A stretch of 64,000 bases of DNA from contig OY292274.1 in assembly GCA_958496175.1 (NCBI GenBank), positions 41,922,630 through 41,986,629 on the forward strand, written 5' to 3'. Under the pieces are notes generated by a model. The model did no database searches and had not been told where the DNA came from. It was given only the letters and a program-made list of their open reading frames with translations. Shown here piece by piece: positions 1 through 12,115 of this stretch (within the stretch, counting starts at the first letter, position 1; the number at the start of each line of letters is the position of its first letter). Origin of the DNA: Sisyra terminalis (taxonomy: Eukaryota; Arthropoda; Insecta; Neuroptera; Sisyridae). The position numbers were made by a program, and so were the translations under genes.

Positions 1-2162
1 GAATATCTCGACGTTCCTGATCCAAGCTTATACCAAAAAAAAAATGGTATGTATTTTTCTTATTTTTGTTTTTTTTTTTGGAAATACCAATCATACTTAA
101 TCGTGTTTCGCGTAAAATGCATAGGTTTTAAGAAATAAGCTTTGCTACTCTCTAAAAAGTAATAACATTATCTATTTTAATCTTACCCTTTTACCTAATG
201 TTTTAATGTACTTAAACATATCAAAAACAGTGCTTTCTATTGAATAAGAAATTGTGAAAATGCTTGAAAATGGTCACTTTTAAACCAATGGACAGACCCC
301 TTAAGTTTGTTGAAGGATTCTCTGGGGATTATGTTTGTATGGAAAAATGTTAAAAGCGTGTCAGGTGTTTTTATTTCTTCGTTTCAACAAAATTGAACCG
401 TAAGATATGAAATCCATTACAAAATCTTAAAACAAGATTTAAATATCGAATTTGGTTCAATAACCTTCTTACAAAATGTATAAAACAGAAAATACTAAAA
501 CAGCTACAGCTAACCAAAGTTTGTGGAAATTTTTTGCCTGCTGGTAATAATTATATTATAGTTTAACATTTTATCAAAACAAAAAGTATTAAGAAAATCT
601 CTAGTTATAATTAGTCATTGACAATACAGAAACGGATAATGGTCGGAAGTTTTGATGGTTACAGTAACTAATGTATAGTTGTATTGCTTTTTAAAAAAAT
701 ATTATTGTTGATATAATAACAATGTCATTTTTGTCTTCTTCTATAATTTAAGATTTTTACTTTCTTATTATTTTGAATTTGTTAAGAAATTTTCAGTTTT
801 TCAGTTTTCCAGTAATATATAAATTTGTTGTTCTATGGCTAAACTTTCACATACTATATATCTACCGTAATTGTAGCCAATAATCATAAACAAAGTCAAA
901 TTAATACACAGTGCTTTCATAAGAAGCCTTGAAATGTCCAAAGCCATAAATGAATGTCCAAAAATGAATTCCAAAATCTTTTGATGCTGAAATAGAAACC
1001 AAATATAATAATTCAAATTATATTGTCAGTATTATTGTCAGTATATATGATTATATTGTACTTATACTTAAATATAAACATTCTGCATTTCTTAAATTCC
1101 CTAAAAAAATAGACATGCATTTAAATATTTGAAACACTTTCAATACCGATTAGACTAGACAACAGCATTGTAAAATTAAAGTTTTTCTTTTTTTGCAAAT
1201 TGATGGAAATTGTTTGTGAATAATCCGCTTTGTTTGTGATAAAAAAAATTAAGAGCTATTAATTAATGATCAAAAGCTAATAAAAAAGTCAACCCAATAG
1301 TAATACATCCATAAAAGAGAGAATAAAGTGGCGTATAAAAACGAAAATGCAGCTAAACGTTGATAAAAATGTGAAAATAAGAAAAATAGAAAACAGCTTA
1401 GAGAAAATTCATTAAACCATCCACTTTGAAAACGAAGAAAAAGTGTAAAAAATTGTATATTTAAACTTCATTTTCACAAACGATAAAAAATAAATTTCCT
1501 GCTAGTTTAAAACTATTAGCTAGAATGAAAATTTAGGAGCTTTAGGTTTGAATCCTCAAGAATACATTTTTATTATGTGTAATAAGTATTTGTAAGAACA
1601 ACTTATAAATTTATTATGAAGGAAACCGATTTCACAATCGATGAATATGTATCTTGTATTTGTACAAAAATTATATTCCAGTGTATAATTTTCCACTGGT
1701 TTTAAAAGGTTGACTGAAATGTCAATCAGAAACAAATTTCTCTGCAAATTTTTGTTTATCATTCACAACATGAAGATAGAGGTTTTGTTAATTTTTCATA
1801 GTGTTTTCTTATTTTACCATTTTCGCACTATTATCAACGTTTACCAGCATTTTCGCTTAAATGCCACTTCAAATCCTATTTTAAGAATATTTTACTACGC
1901 ATCGAATTCATCATCAGTTTTTGGTTTTAAGTTAATTCCTAACTATTTTTTTTAGTTACAAATGAAACAGATTCTTTCAAAAACGATTTCCCAAACGATC
2001 AATAACAAAAAATGAATAATTTTTGTTTCAAAACCGTAATGAAGCTTTTAACACTTTTGTATATACATGCATGCAATCCCACGTACTGGTATATGTTTAG
2101 AGTATTATATACCTAGGAACTTTTCTGTTCCATAATCTTCTTTCTTCTCCTAGGAAACCTCA
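1..2162. other. AT-rich presumed CNG intron, nothing recognised
   Basis: No coding exon, RNA gene or clear repeat boundary was seen. A possible splice donor at 47-52 is discussed under rejected items. The short open frames look random. Confidence 0.5.
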
Positions 2163-2395
2163 TTATGATATTCTTACAAAATTGTTCAGTCTTACTTGCA
2201 AATATTCATTTAAGTGCGTTTTTATTTTGCTTATGAATATGAAAGATTCAAGACGGAGAAAATTTTTCAAGGTGAGGAACAAGTAATAATTCGATGAAGC
2301 AAGATCTGAGGAGTACAGAGGATGAGGTAAAAAGTCCCAATCAAAATGTAATATTACCAAATACACCATGACAATTAAAAGTAGTAATTCTCCAA
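2163..2395 (-). pseudogene. Mariner transposase relic (C-terminal fragment)
   Basis: The minus strand reads WDFLPHPLYSSDLASSNYYL followed by FLTLKNFLR. This matches the mariner-family block HPPYSPDLAPSDYHLF around the last catalytic Asp of the D,D34D transposase. Only about 68 residues remain, with degenerate positions (for example S for P and N for D), and no transposase N-terminus or TIR was seen nearby. It is a dead fragment in the intron. Confidence 0.75.
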
Positions 2396-3046
2396 GGCTT
2401 ATAAATTACGCAGGTTACCTCATTAGAAAAAAATACGTTTTTCGAAGTATTTTAAAATGTAAATCAGTATGAATATATTATATTTACGTATTTCATAGTG
2501 ATTAAAATATCACTGATCACAGATCATATGGTATCAGCCTTTCTACAAAATAGTGAATTAACTTACATTCTGGAAACTTCCGTTTTGAAATTGCTCACTT
2601 AACTACCGAATTTCCCTCATGTGGACCATGAACCCCTCGTTGGAATACAATAGTCTAGCGTTTTAACAAATTTTAGCGATACTATATTAATTAATTTAAA
2701 AAAAAATATTGCCTTATCAGTTTATTATAGTGTCTGACCGAAACTAGTTTTTACGGCCGAAACCGAATTCAGTCTCAGTTTCGGTAGAAACCGAAACTTC
2801 CATATAAGACCAAGTTTTCGTAGAAAAAAAAAGTATATCATAGTTAATCTGTCTTTACTTTTAAATTCTATAGGTATTCATTAATCATTTAGTCCCTAAT
2901 ATTTGAGCTAATCATTAAAATAACATAATATTATAATTTCTTATTTGAAATTAATTATTTTTGCTCGAATAAGGGGTTGATTTGAAAGAAAACATCAAAT
3001 ATTTCTTTTTAATATTAGTTCCGAATAACATAAAATAATATAAAAA

Positions 3047-3211
3047 TGCCTACTGGTAGCCGAGTGGTCTAGGTGACCGCTTCAAAACTAGTAGGTAGTG
3101 GGTTCGATCCTCGTATCGTGAAAACTTTCAATATTTCTCGATACCGGATTTAATTAACCCTAGAGTCACTAAAGGACCTTAGTAGTTATGAAGCGACGAT
3201 AAAAAAAAAAT
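3047..3211 (+). mobile_element. tRNA-derived SINE, copy S1
   Basis: The head has a tRNA-like A box (TGGTAGCCGAGTGGTCTAGG) and a B box (GGTTCGATCC) about 50 bp later. The tail reads TTATGAAGCGACGATAAA. Copy S4 at 10494-10672 shares the head and tail. The A box resembles class II (Leu/Ser) tRNAs. A RNA polymerase III internal promoter is inferred from the boxes. Confidence 0.75.
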
Positions 3212-3217
3212 TTTTAT

Positions 3218-3632
3218 CGACTTTATGAGTCCCTTTAAAATTTTCACAGGTGCTTTAATATTGACTACGGAACATTCTCCTAAAGTCTCCTTTTAGTTGT
3301 CTGGTAGCATTTTAACATATCTCCATAATATCCTTAGTAATCAGTGTATGGTTTTAATATTCAACTTTCAACTACTAATTAAAATGTAAAAAAAAAAAAT
3401 AAGGCAAGTATAAACTCATCAAGATCTGTATTTAATGAAGTTTGCAATGATTTTTGATGGAATGAATCACGCATTTATCTGAAGCGCATGCACCTGTTTG
3501 TCCCATTTTCATCCAACTGTAGTTTCCGACGGATGAATCGCTATTGTATGAATCGAGAAATATTGTGATTGGATTTGATTTTAGGAAATCGACGGACAGC
3601 CAGTGTAAGATCTGTCGGGTACAGTGATTTGT
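3218..3632 (+). repeat. Duplicated CNG intron 3' end plus first 48 bp of the exon at 32959
   Basis: This stretch matches 32590-33006 nearly base for base, with a few substitutions, one 4-bp indel and a poly-A length change. It includes the splice acceptor gattttag (ending at 3584) and the exon start through TGTCGGGTACAGTGATTTGT. It then diverges into CGGGTACGGTAAATAACAAT. The parent is the 32959 locus, where the exon continues in frame. Confidence 0.92.
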
Positions 3633-4026
3633 CGGGTACGGTAAATAACAATTAAAAAAATATATATATTATATAAAAAAAACTACAAAACAAAATTACT
3701 TTAAACCTAATATGTTTAGGTACACAAATTAGAAAGTACTCTTTCATATATCATAAAAATAAAATAATTTATATTAAGCTTTGACCAGTTTTCTTTCGAA
3801 CTGACAAAAAAATAAAGATAATATTTAACAAAATTTTAATGAGCTGATAGTTATCAGTATTCATAATTAAAGAATCAAATAATAAGTGAAAAACAATACA
3901 TTTTTAATATTTTTATCCCACGAATTCAGTTTCGGTTTCGGTCGTAGTTTAGGCTCGACGACAGCCGAAACCGAAAGTCGTTTTTGAACCGAAACTTGTC
4001 CGAAACCGAAAGCTCAGTCGGACACT

Positions 4027-6457
4027 ACTTTATTGATTACATTTTTTTTTGAGTTCTAATACGATCATTAAAACAAAATAAATTATTTTCAAATACGTAC
4101 GTTAAGATATAAAATAAAATAAATGCAAAAGATTTGATAAGGGTCGATTAGTTAATTTCTGAAGCAGTTTAACAGTAATCAACGCCAACTTCGGTATTAA
4201 TGAAACGATAATTTCTAACTCCAATGCTAATTAGATGTTAGCAATGTATTAGTGAAATATATTTTTGAATGTAACATACTGTTTTAAACTAAAAAATTTT
4301 CAAAATTTATTTTCACTATCGTTTCGTAATTTTTCACTCCAATTTTACCCCAACAAACTACACTCTAATCTCCCATAAAACATACTCATGTCTCTACAAA
4401 TTTGTCACTCTTACAAAACTGATTTAATTTTTAGCATTTATATTAGTTATTTAACTTAGGTGTTTTTCTTTTTTCCCAAATCCTTGTAATTTTTTCCCTC
4501 TCGAAACGAACGCCCAACAGTGATTTGTCTTCATGAGCGACACACTGCGGCGAAGATTTCGTGATTTATATCACCCCTCTCTTCCTCTCAACACACCCTT
4601 GTGTTCTAACCACCCCAAAAACAACGACAGCAATACACAAAAAAAATTAGCAAAACCACATGAACAATTTTCCTTCTCCAAGAGAATAACGGGTTTCGTT
4701 AAATTAATATAATTAAATTTAATTGTTCAAATCGATAGACGGGGCGAGAGACGAGGGGATTGATTACGTTTATTTTGAGGCTATTTAATTTGAGAAAAGC
4801 CTATGTTTAACGTTTGGTTAAAATTATACGTTTGTGATTATATTGACTGCGACAATATTAACTTATATTTTGTGGTTTCTAATATGTGTGAAACTGTGAA
4901 ATGTAATATAAGCATTTAATTTGTATGTGTAAGTGGGATGAGGAATGAGAGAACGGGGTAGAATAGTACGGGATTGGGATAGGGATCGGGATAGCAGGAA
5001 TGTGGAAGCAGCGCAGATTCACTGCTGACTTCTGCTGGAGTTCGTGCGTCACTCACTGCGCCACGCTGCAGGACTTTGTTCCTTCCCATCCCACATCGGG
5101 AATTCGGGATCATTGGCAACGTGCTCCACTCACTACACACAGGAGTAAGACTCCGCGTGCCCCACAAGCCCCGCATGCTCAAGCCAACAAATCCAACACA
5201 ATACAATACCTACTATATACATCCATTGTCAAACTGGACAATTCTAGCGGTTAGTGGTGAAAAAATTGGCGAACTTTGATGTACACAATGTATTAAGGCT
5301 GAGCGTTTAAACTTTTTGGAATTCTTGACACGAATAAACATAGAAAATATGTCAGTTGCGGCATTTCTGCCTAATTTCCTTGGGGTTCGCTACATATAGT
5401 AACTAATAAAAAAACAAAAGTGAAGCAAAAAAAAAAAACCAATGAGGAAAACGGAAAAAAGAAACAGAATAGAGGAGAAAACTCACGAGAAGAGCGCGTT
5501 AAATATTAAATTAACAACATGTTACACGATTCCGTTTTAAAAATTCAACGAGTTAAAAATGAATTTAGTCTGATTATACCTTTTTTCCACTTCCATTTCG
5601 TTAGTTACCGTAACATAATAAAAGAATGAAATCCACTTTTTTAGAATTATCATAAGTTTATACATCTAAAAGAAAAACTAATTTTCTTCTCTGACTTCAA
5701 TAACTTTTAACAGATATCGATTTGCAAAGCTGATCAATCAAACAAAAACCGTGGGATTACAAAGCGCAAAATGAACCCAAACATGAGAGATGGAGCGTCG
5801 TGAATCACAAAATGGGAAAGTAAATATTTGAAAAATTGTCGAAAATTGATATGGAGATAACGCGTTTTTTTATTTTTAATAACTTTTGCGTCGTTCCCAC
5901 GTGTAATAATTTGCAGGAAATTTAATAAAACTCGCCCAACAATAATAAAAGTGAATAAAACATGAATTTTAAAACGAAAAAAGCACACCTACCTGCCTAT
6001 ATGAAATATACGGTGCGGGAAAATAAGCGACAGGAACGAAGGAACTGTATGCGAAAACTGTAACGGTCTGAAATTTTTAAATTGCCGGAACACGTGGAGT
6101 GGAAAAAAAGTTGTTGACGATTTTCATGATTTTTGTGATGCATTTTCAGTTATAGCCATAATATCTAGTCGTCGGTTTTTGTTTGGCGATGTTTTGGATT
6201 TTCAATTTTCCAGCGACAGAGTTTTAATTAGAAAAACCAATTAGAGATCTAATTTCAAAGTTAGATTTGTAGTTTGTTGGATGTGGACAGGGTTGCGTTA
6301 AATTTAGAGCATTGAAGGAAAATATGTTTTAATTTTTTGGTTCAATTAAAATGCAAGGCACGACTGGAGTCGTTCATGGATTACCGACTCACCGCAATGT
6401 GAATAAAAATCAGAATGGTTCCAACGACGCGACGTAATATTTCTTAACTATAAAAAT
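4027..6457. other. Intronic DNA with a GC-rich island at about 4919-5265
   Basis: Most of the stretch is AT-rich and featureless. Positions 4919-5265 are strikingly GC-richer, with GGGATAGGGATCGGGATAG-like runs, than the flanks. The island has open frames on both strands but no recognised protein, and it may be an unclassified repeat. Confidence 0.4.
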
Positions 6458-6662
6458 CAATGCTTCCCAACTGTTTTAGTACTGTGTCCCATCTAAGACT
6501 TCGCCTAACATATACATAATTTTTAGTAATTAATGGAAATCGGTATTTGGTTTACTTAAACTCAAGACAATATAATTTTCTAATTGTCTCCCTTGACTAC
6601 TATTTACTACTCCTACCCATTCCGCTTCCCATGAGGCGTGGGTCTTACATTGGGAAACGCTA
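6458..6662. mobile_element. Probable hAT-like MITE
   Basis: The left end reads CAATGCTTCCCAACTG and the right end reads CATTGGGAAACGCTAACC. These are imperfect inverted repeats of the CAGTGxTTCCCAAxC type common in hAT MITEs. There is no coding capacity, and the boundaries are approximate. Confidence 0.4.
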
Positions 6663-6767
6663 ACCTAACGACTTATTCGAATGTGGCGTTAGCATATAAT
6701 TTGTTTCTATTGTGAAAACCCAAGCGGTCACTTGGGCAAACAAAAGTTAACTTCAAAATAAGATTTT

Positions 6768-6990
6768 TTCGTTGACTTTGAACATTTATACTGTGTGTAC
6801 AATATATAAAATATATTGCGTTCCAATTTATGTAGTATAATTGAATATAATAATATATAAAAATCATACCGTAAACATAAATTTGAACAGAAGCTCATTA
6901 TTATATTAAATTATACTACATAAATTGGACCGCAATATATTCTATATATTGTATACACAAAAAGTTAACTTGTTCAAAATTTGCATTTTC
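6768..6990. repeat. Inverted repeat with ~80-bp arms; third copy at 20393-20480
   Basis: The right arm (about 6908-6990, from ATACTACATAAATTGGAC through the CAATATAT block to AAAGTTAAC) is the reverse complement of 6768-6846. A third copy in + orientation lies at about 20393-20480. It is a dispersed AT-rich repeat, probably a MITE terminus. Confidence 0.6.
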
Positions 6991-7071
6991 ATCCTTGCTT
7001 TTTTCATTAGCCTTGTTGTGGCCATATTTTATTTGTACACAGAAAATAATCGCTTATATTCAAAGTTAAAA

Positions 7072-7140
7072 ACTGCTGGTGGCCGAGTGGTCAAGGTGGT
7101 CGCTCCAAAATTGCTCGGTGCTGACACAAAGTAACGGATA
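7072..7140 (+). mobile_element. Diverged tRNA-derived SINE head, copy S2
   Basis: It contains CTGCTGGTGGCCGAGTGGTC followed by AAGGTGGTCGCTCCAAAA, the best A-box match of the family. The B box is degenerate and the tail is not clear. Confidence 0.55.
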
Positions 7141-7294
7141 CAAGTAGTCCGAACATAATTTTTAAAAATGGTATCAATTTGAGCTCCAGCACCGGTAGAT
7201 GCGTTTTTATTTAAGAAGCACGCGTTTGAATCATTCCCTGAGAAGTTTTTAACAATTGTGGGTTTCAGTCTTCTGCACAACGGAAATTGCAATT

Positions 7295-7440
7295 ACAGTA
7301 CTTTAACGTCGCTTTTTAACTATAATGGTTTTTAATGACTCTAGAATTTTGGTTAAATACAATTTACTAGACAAAGAGAATTGAACCTAGCATCCACGGA
7401 GTGTACAAGGAGTCCGAATTGTATAGGCTTTTTCACAATA
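7295..7440 (-). mobile_element. Diverged SINE fragment, minus orientation (S6)
   Basis: Read on the minus strand, it has a B-box-like GGTTCAATTC and then the family tail containing CTAGAGTCATTAAA and AAAAAGCGACGT. It is degraded. Together with S2 it suggests two SINE insertions head to head. Confidence 0.4.
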
Positions 7441-7770
7441 TTCAGATGTAGTTTTCTCCCCTTGAATTCCTGATACTTTTCTACATACGCTTTACTGTTA
7501 TTATATTCTTTATAGTTTGTTCTATTTGCTAACTTTGCTGTACTTTTTCAACAATTCAAAAAATCATCTTTTTTGTTGTTATTTTGAAAGGTTTCCGAAA
7601 GCTTCTAAATGAGCATTTACTATTGAAGAGACTATCAGAAATCATTGGAAATAGACATTTGTATGCACTTATAGCTTAAAATTTTCAATAATATTGGATC
7701 ACAGATATTTATCTTTCTTCAAAAGTGTTTTTTTTTTGCTTAATCCAACATAATATGTTTAATATGTTTT

Positions 7771-7980
7771 GACTCAAGTCCCTTTTAGAACAGTCAAATC
7801 TGGTAGTGTTGTATTTAGACTTTGTTTTTTATTTTACTCGCAATTTTTTGTTAATTTAATTCCAATGTGGTATAATTTTCTCTTTTGTAGCTACATTTTC
7901 ATTATGGGCCGATTTATTCGCGAATTGAATTAAAAATAAAGTAAAAAATGCAACGTTGCCAGATTTAACTGTTAAAAGTT
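7771..7980. mobile_element. MITE family M, copy M1
   Basis: It starts ACTCAAGTCCCTTTTAGAAC, and the inner right end is GCAACGTTGCCAGATTT. The expected terminal GGGACTTGAG is missing because the sequence runs into SINE S3. The family consensus has about 40-bp TIRs and is 215-235 bp long; copies M2, M3 and M4 are at 28812, 29332 and 49375. Confidence 0.65.
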
Positions 7981-8108
7981 AAAGCGACTCTATGGTTAAT
8001 AAAATCCCGTAATCGAAAAATATCGAAAATTCGCGCGATGTAAGAATCGAATCCAACACCTACCGGTTTTGGAGCGATCACCTTGACCACTCGGTCACCG
8101 GTAGGCAA
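7979..8108 (-). mobile_element. tRNA-derived SINE, copy S3
   Basis: On the minus strand it reads CCGGTGACCGAGTGGTCAAG (A box) and then GGATTCGATTC (B box). The tail segment is ATTAACCATAGAGTCGCTTT. It directly abuts the broken right end of MITE M1. Confidence 0.7.
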
Positions 8109-10493
8109 GCAAGGTTTTAAAGGTTTTCAAGCAAGGTTTTCTGTTTATATTTTATAGTAATTATTACTTTATATTGATTTAATTAACATTCTTTTTTGTT
8201 GATTCGAAAACATAGTTTTCGTCTGATTTCAAATTTCGCATAGCCTATTACCCGTACCTACTATGTATAGATTTAAGGTTGTTTAGAAGTGCAGTGGGGA
8301 ATTATGAGGAAAAGAGAGATTTCTGTATCCTTATAAGGCCTTGTAGATATTTCTATCAAGCTTTTACACATTTGGATTGAATTTTGACACGATTTTCTAT
8401 TTTTACGTTGAAATATTTTGCTTAAAACCCATCAAATGTTAATAATTATTAATCGATCGCGGGACATTTCAAAGAATGCATCACTATTTTTTAAAAAAAA
8501 GTTCATTTCTACGAAAAGAGCCATCACGAGTTAATTGCGATCACGCATTTACTTCTCCATTTACCCTGTGTTAATCTGTTCAAAACTAGGCAATTTTACG
8601 ATTTTTTTACTCCGTTAATAATCCCAAAATCGAATTTAAAACTTTACACAAATAGTTGACTACCTACAATTTTAATTTAATTTTTTCTTATTACTTATGA
8701 TTTTCTTCTTAACAACCTTAAGAAGGTATAGGTGATACTATTCTATACTATACTGTATGTTATGATATTATAAGTTTGCAGTTTCACTTCCATAGATACA
8801 TATGGATATAATACATACTTGTGACATACTAAGAATATACATAAAACACTCAGGACTAAAAGTTAAGATAAATAAAATCAAAATGAACAAACAAAAAGCA
8901 TTGAGGTCACAAATTCAAGTATTGTATCACAAATAGCATAAAAATGGGTGGTGCAAAATAGTAGCTTTATTTGTTCTTCGTCTATATTTTTCATTTTTTA
9001 GTCGTATAACATTTATTATAACTTTTTTTTAACAAAACCTGACAATTTTGAACCTCATCAATATAAGACAACGGCGAAAACTATGACTTTTCTTTAAAAA
9101 AAGTGTAAGTAAAAGTGGATAACAGAAAATCATAGTCTTCTACAGAATCAAAAATAAGATTTTTTAATGGTCATGGGGCGTTTTTTGGTGTGGTTGATTT
9201 TTATATAGTTTTGTAGCTAGTATTAGTTTAAGCCAAATATACGAAACCACGACTAAAATGTTTCTTGTTGCTTACTCGGCTAAAACACCCTGAGGACCCT
9301 AGTCTTCCAATTTCCCTTCTAAATCATAAAGTATGAATTCTTTTCCTCTGATAATGGACCAAAATAGTTAGCTTTTCTTCTTGGCACATCGATGATCGAA
9401 GGTATATTCTTCTCAATAGTGACTCGATCCGTCCATTTGTTTTTTCCATTCTTCTCTCCAGATACTTTATGTTTTGTTTCCTTCAGTTTGTAATAAAAAC
9501 AAAAATTTTTAGGTCTTGGTTTTTAAGACTTTGTTGTAATAAATGATACCGATATTATTTTATTATTATATGAATTACTAAATTCACGTCTTTATTTAGT
9601 ATTTGTCGTTCGTACTAATGAGGTAATGTTAATTATTTTATCAACCAATAATCTGTGGCTTCAATTTAGAGAATGCTAACTTATTGTGTCAATACAATTT
9701 CATGAGACTGTCGAACTATCTGTCGGTAATGCTTTGAGTTTCGTAATGAAATGAAGTCGTCCATTAGTCAAATCAACTGTGCCCTGTTGGTTATCAACCA
9801 ATTCTTCAAAGTCCACAAACATGTATAGGTTCACCAACTGTGACACTATTTGTAAATTTCAAGGCACAATTTAAACAAACACTGTTTACCCATTCAGCAG
9901 TGTCTTCGAAAAAGCTCAAAAGCTGCGTGCCACAACGTCTGTCGCTTCATGCAAATTGACAAATTAATTTGAATTTCGCGTGACGCAATTTATATACATA
10001 AACATGATGATAAACCCAATTACGTATTTATGCATTATTGTAACGTGCACAAATAAATGTTTCGTTCGCTCTTACAACATTTCAAACTTGATCAAAATTT
10101 ATGACTCGCTTGAAACATATACTTGGTATTCATACCATTTAAATAAAATCATTTCGATTAAAAAACTTTTGAAGTGCTCATATTAAAAAAGTCTACAAAT
10201 ATCGAGTAGTTTTAATTAATTGCCAACAAAAAAAGGATAGATAAGGGTTTTCGACAATTCGATATAATAACTTTTGATACAACACAAAAAAAAACAATTC
10301 GAGAATTATATATTCGTAATATTCAAAACCATTTACTTTCAATTATTCATCTTTATTCGCAATTTCCTTGATCCGTCAACAATTAATCATAGAGTAAGAT
10401 TAACGCATAAGCACGTACTTACCATATATATCATCCAGACAAATAGACGCCGCAGTCCATCTTACAACAAATAATAATAATTATTTTATATAA
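8109..10493. other. Intronic DNA, no feature recognised
   Basis: The sequence is AT-rich. No splice-compatible CNG exon and no clear terminal inverted repeats were seen. Confidence 0.4.
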
Positions 10494-10672
10494 GAGCCTA
10501 TTGGTGGTCGAGTGATCCAGGAGACCGTTTCAAAACTGGTAGATTTTAGGTTCGATCCTCCTATCGACAAAAAATTCGGTATTTCTTAAGTACGGATTTT
10601 TATTATCCCTAGATTCGCTAAAGATCTTAGCTGTTACGAAGCGACGATAAATAACAATTAAAAAAAAAAAAA
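10494..10672 (+). mobile_element. tRNA-derived SINE, copy S4 (most complete)
   Basis: The A box is TTGGTGGTCGAGTGATCCAG and the B box is GGTTCGATCC. The body contains CCCTAGATTCGCTAAAGATC. The tail is GTTACGAAGCGACGATAAAT followed by AACAATT and poly-A. It defines the 3' end of the family. Confidence 0.75.
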
Positions 10673-10677
10673 CAATA

Positions 10678-10780
10678 TAAAGGCTGTCCCATATTTTACG
10701 CAATTTTCTTTGAATCTTACATTTTTCCCGCAAAAATGACACCAATTTCAAAATGTGCGTAAATTATGGGATATCCTTTA
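10678..10780. mobile_element. Short (~103 bp) MITE
   Basis: The left end TAAAGGCTGTCCCATATTTT and the right end AAATTATGGGATATCCTTTA are inverted copies of about 28 bp (TTTACGCAATTT versus AAATGTGCGTAAA inside). It lies immediately after the SINE tail. Confidence 0.6.
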
Positions 10781-11169
10781 ATTGTTATTAGTCCAATGAG
10801 ATTTTGAAAATATGTGTGCTTATTTTAAAGTCGTTAGGGAAATAGAAACCGTGAAGAAGAAGTCCAATTTGATCAAAAGTTCTTACTTCTCGGCGTCTCT
10901 TTTTTAATAAACGATTGTACATATGCCATGAGAAGGCCCTAGCGAATTATAAAATCATTGATATTTATGAGTAAATAATAATTGGACTATTATATTATTA
11001 GGGACAAAATGGTTAAGAAAAAAATAAGTAATGGAACTTTTGGCATACAATATTTTGAATCAATCTATATCGTTACATATGTACTGCTCTTCTTCTTCTT
11101 TAGGTGTCATACAATGACTATGATGTTTTTATTGACTAGTAGGATAATCACTGTTATTATAGTTAATAC

Positions 11170-12115
11170 ATCCTGGAATAGTTGTGCTGACGATCTGCCA
11201 AACCACGTTCTTAAACTTTCCACCATATTTGATCTTCTAAATCAAAAATTTTTCAGAGAAATTGTTTGCGAATTTAACTAATCGATTGAAAACACAAAGA
11301 ATTTTATAAAATCTTTTGAATTTAGAGTGAAAAGTAAAGAACACGTTTTCAAATATATTTTTTTTATGCGTCCCATAAATAAAAATCATTCTCTCACACC
11401 TTTACTAACCGTTGATATATGAACATTGAACGCATCTGTAATCATTCACGAACGTTACATCGAATTTTGGTTGGTGGCAATACTATCAACTACTTTATAT
11501 ATATTTAAGTTATCTACCACGTGTGAGAGTATCTGTCCCAAAATAAAAATATGAAAATCATTTGAAGATTATATGTTCAGTCGTCATTTCCTCACATTGA
11601 AGAAAAATAGAGACATTTACTATATCTTAATAATAATTGCACAGTAAAGTAGATTGTCAGAGACAGTAAACTTATACAAAAATTCAGATGGAGCAAAAGT
11701 TTATGTACCAAGATTTTTTAAGTTATACTTAAAATAGCCATTCCCTCATTTCAAATTGAACCGAGGGAATGACGATCTATGAGGTAATAGCACTAGTCTA
11801 ACTTGACTTTTTTTATTTTTTACTTATTAATCCTTAAATTCATCGTTTTTCCTGGTTAAAGATGAGGTCATCATTTATATTAAATTTAATGAAAATTATA
11901 TGTAAATACAATGCAGACACAAGTAGTTCATTTTTACGAGGCAAGACAACAAATGACACTTTACAGTGGAGTATTATAGTTACGTAACAATAATACTGTT
12001 AGGGCCCAAACTTTTAGCTTCCTATTATACAATAATAGACATGATTCAATAACGGTATGGCCTATAAAAACCATTCCCTAATTTTCAAAATCATAAATCA
12101 TCCTTATATTTATAG
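11170..12115 (+). repeat. Dispersed repeat family Y, copy Y1
   Basis: It aligns along most of its length with 44499-45200 in the same orientation. Shared blocks include GAAAAGTAAAGAACACGTTT, a hairpin made of CATTCCCTC and GAGGGAATG, and GTAACAATAATACTGTTAG. Copies of TCCCTMA(Y)TTT recur at the internal hairpin and the end. No transposase was recognised. Confidence 0.65.

Larger units (their letters stand above)
2729..4026. mobile_element. Inverted-repeat element, copy A, carrying a SINE and a captured CNG gene fragment
   Basis: The element begins AGTGTCTGACCGAAACT and ends AGTCGGACACT. Its subterminal regions are rich in CGAAACCGAAA motifs in opposite orientations. Its outer parts align, in reverse orientation, to copy B at 13195-13761. 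An extra ~600 bp at about 3047-3660 holds a tRNA-derived SINE and a duplicated piece of the CNG gene. No transposase is encoded, so it is non-autonomous. Confidence 0.75.

Noticed and set aside
1..46. Possible CNG exon end: open frame EYLDVPDPSLYQKKN followed by a GTATGT donor in phase 1, the phase needed by the exon at 12861.
   Set aside because: In CNG channels the residues just before the C-linker are the S6 end (...SNMNAARAEFQ-like). This peptide does not match, and no pore exon was found between it and 12861. The phase agreement may be chance.
3050..3120. A functional tRNA gene at the A/B-box motifs.
   Set aside because: The stretch does not fold into a plausible acceptor stem, and the same block recurs with a common non-tRNA tail, which indicates a SINE.
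5076..5140. FGIIGNVLHSLH reads like the first transmembrane motif of a G-protein-coupled receptor.
   Set aside because: The match is about eight residues, with no hydrophobic helix or further receptor motifs on either side, and the frame is Pro/Arg-rich.
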